DNA from: Telopea speciosissima
Lineage: Eukaryota; Streptophyta; Magnoliopsida; Proteales; Proteaceae
NCBI RefSeq assembly: GCF_018873765.1
Contig: NW_025317353.1
Location: forward strand, 310,001-374,000
Direction: 5' to 3'
Length of the DNA: 64,000 nucleotides
The position numbers and the translations under genes are program-made. Shown one piece after another: positions 63,591 through 64,000 of this stretch (positions are counted from its first letter, which is position 1; each line of letters starts with the position of its first letter). Below the pieces are notes generated by a model. It was not told the DNA's origin and ran no database searches. It was given only the letters and a program-made list of their open reading frames with translations.

Positions 63591-64000
63591 TTTGGTAAAT
63601 AATTATATTACCGAACCCCAAGAGGGGGCAGGGAAGAGCGAACCAAAGAATCAATGTACAAGAAAGAGAAGAGGAAAAGAAAGAGAGGGGAGAGGAAGAA
63701 GAAAAGAGAAAAGAGAAGGGGGGGCGGTCTACCAGCCTACGCAGAGGAGGAGGACCGCAAAAGGGCAGAATCAAGGCCCCAGAAAGTCAAACACCCTATC
63801 CCTAGGCAAGGATGGATTTTTTTTGGTAAATAATTATATTACCGAACCCCAAGAGGGGGCAGGGAAGAGCGAACCAAAGAATCAATGTACAAGAAAGAGA
63901 AGAGGAAAAGAAAGAGAGGGGAGAGGAAGAAGAAAAGAGAAAAGAGAAGGGGGGGCGGTCTACCAGCCTACGCAGAGGAGGAGGACCGCAAAAGGGCAGA
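63561..64000. repeat. 231-bp perfect tandem repeat at window end
   Basis: 63561-63769 and 63792-64000 are identical over all 209 visible bases; the period is 231 bp. The unit is target site plus truncated LINE. The second copy runs off the window. Confidence 0.9.
63588..63791 (-). mobile_element. Short 5'-truncated LINE insert
   Basis: T run and GGTAAATAATTATATTACC, then purine-rich sequence ending GCCCCAGAAAGTCAA. It is flanked by CACCCTATCCCTAGGCAAGG (63561-63580 and 63792-63811), a target duplication or the edge of a tandem copy. Confidence 0.55.

Noticed and set aside
1-64000. CRISPR array, operon or prokaryotic features
   Set aside because: Repeats are kilobase-scale and intron-bearing; the sequence is clearly plant nuclear DNA.

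Overview
The window is plant nuclear DNA, almost certainly from a flowering plant. Supporting this are plant-type intron-split exons, fragments of plant gene families (ARF, PIP aquaporin, organellar methionyl-tRNA synthetase, EFR3/SRL2), Ty1/copia elements primed by initiator-Met tRNA, and L1-type LINEs carrying a zf-RVT domain. I cannot name the species. I found no complete, intact protein-coding gene. Identifications come from reading motifs by eye; no database search was run.

The main structure is a degenerate direct-repeat array (about 1-17,150, 24,600-38,790, 46,090-49,390 and 62,200-63,590). A full unit is about 5.2-5.6 kb. Every unit is a mosaic of gene fragments in the same (+) orientation with introns retained. 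The order is: one to three copies of an 87-bp RAE1 (mRNA-export WD40) exon; the N-terminal part of an organellar MetRS; a piece of a PIP aquaporin (end of exon 1, exon 2, start of exon 3); a shortened RAE1 exon joined to an anonymous segment; a B3-domain stretch of an ARF1-like auxin response factor bounded by long terminal inverted repeats; and an anonymous segment leading into the next RAE1 exon. Lesions shared by all copies (an ARF frameshift, a 13-bp deletion in the hybrid RAE1 exon, one MetRS/PIP fusion point) show that the mosaic formed first and was amplified afterwards.

The array is interrupted by other DNA. Region 17,150-24,600 holds a broken 2-oxoglutarate dioxygenase (minus strand), a ~1 kb direct duplication, a RAE1 WD40 exon and a LINE tail. 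Region 26,787-30,193 is a 5'-truncated LINE inside a RAE1 exon. Region 38,787-46,091 is a second LINE of the same family, itself split by a decayed copia element (39,317-44,939, target duplication CAATC). Region 49,395-50,490 has a MULE-like end beside a polygalacturonase fragment. Region 50,491-56,482 is a non-autonomous LTR element (target duplication GATTC) containing a 2.76-kb solo LTR (target duplication GTAAC). Region 58,362-62,000 carries a disrupted PRP4-kinase fragment and five spliceable EFR3 exons.

The most notable observations are the multi-gene chimeric tandem array with its TIR-bounded ARF module, a series of very short (about 16-37 bp) target-duplicated retro-insertions, and a non-autonomous LTR element that looks related to the neighbouring copia element.
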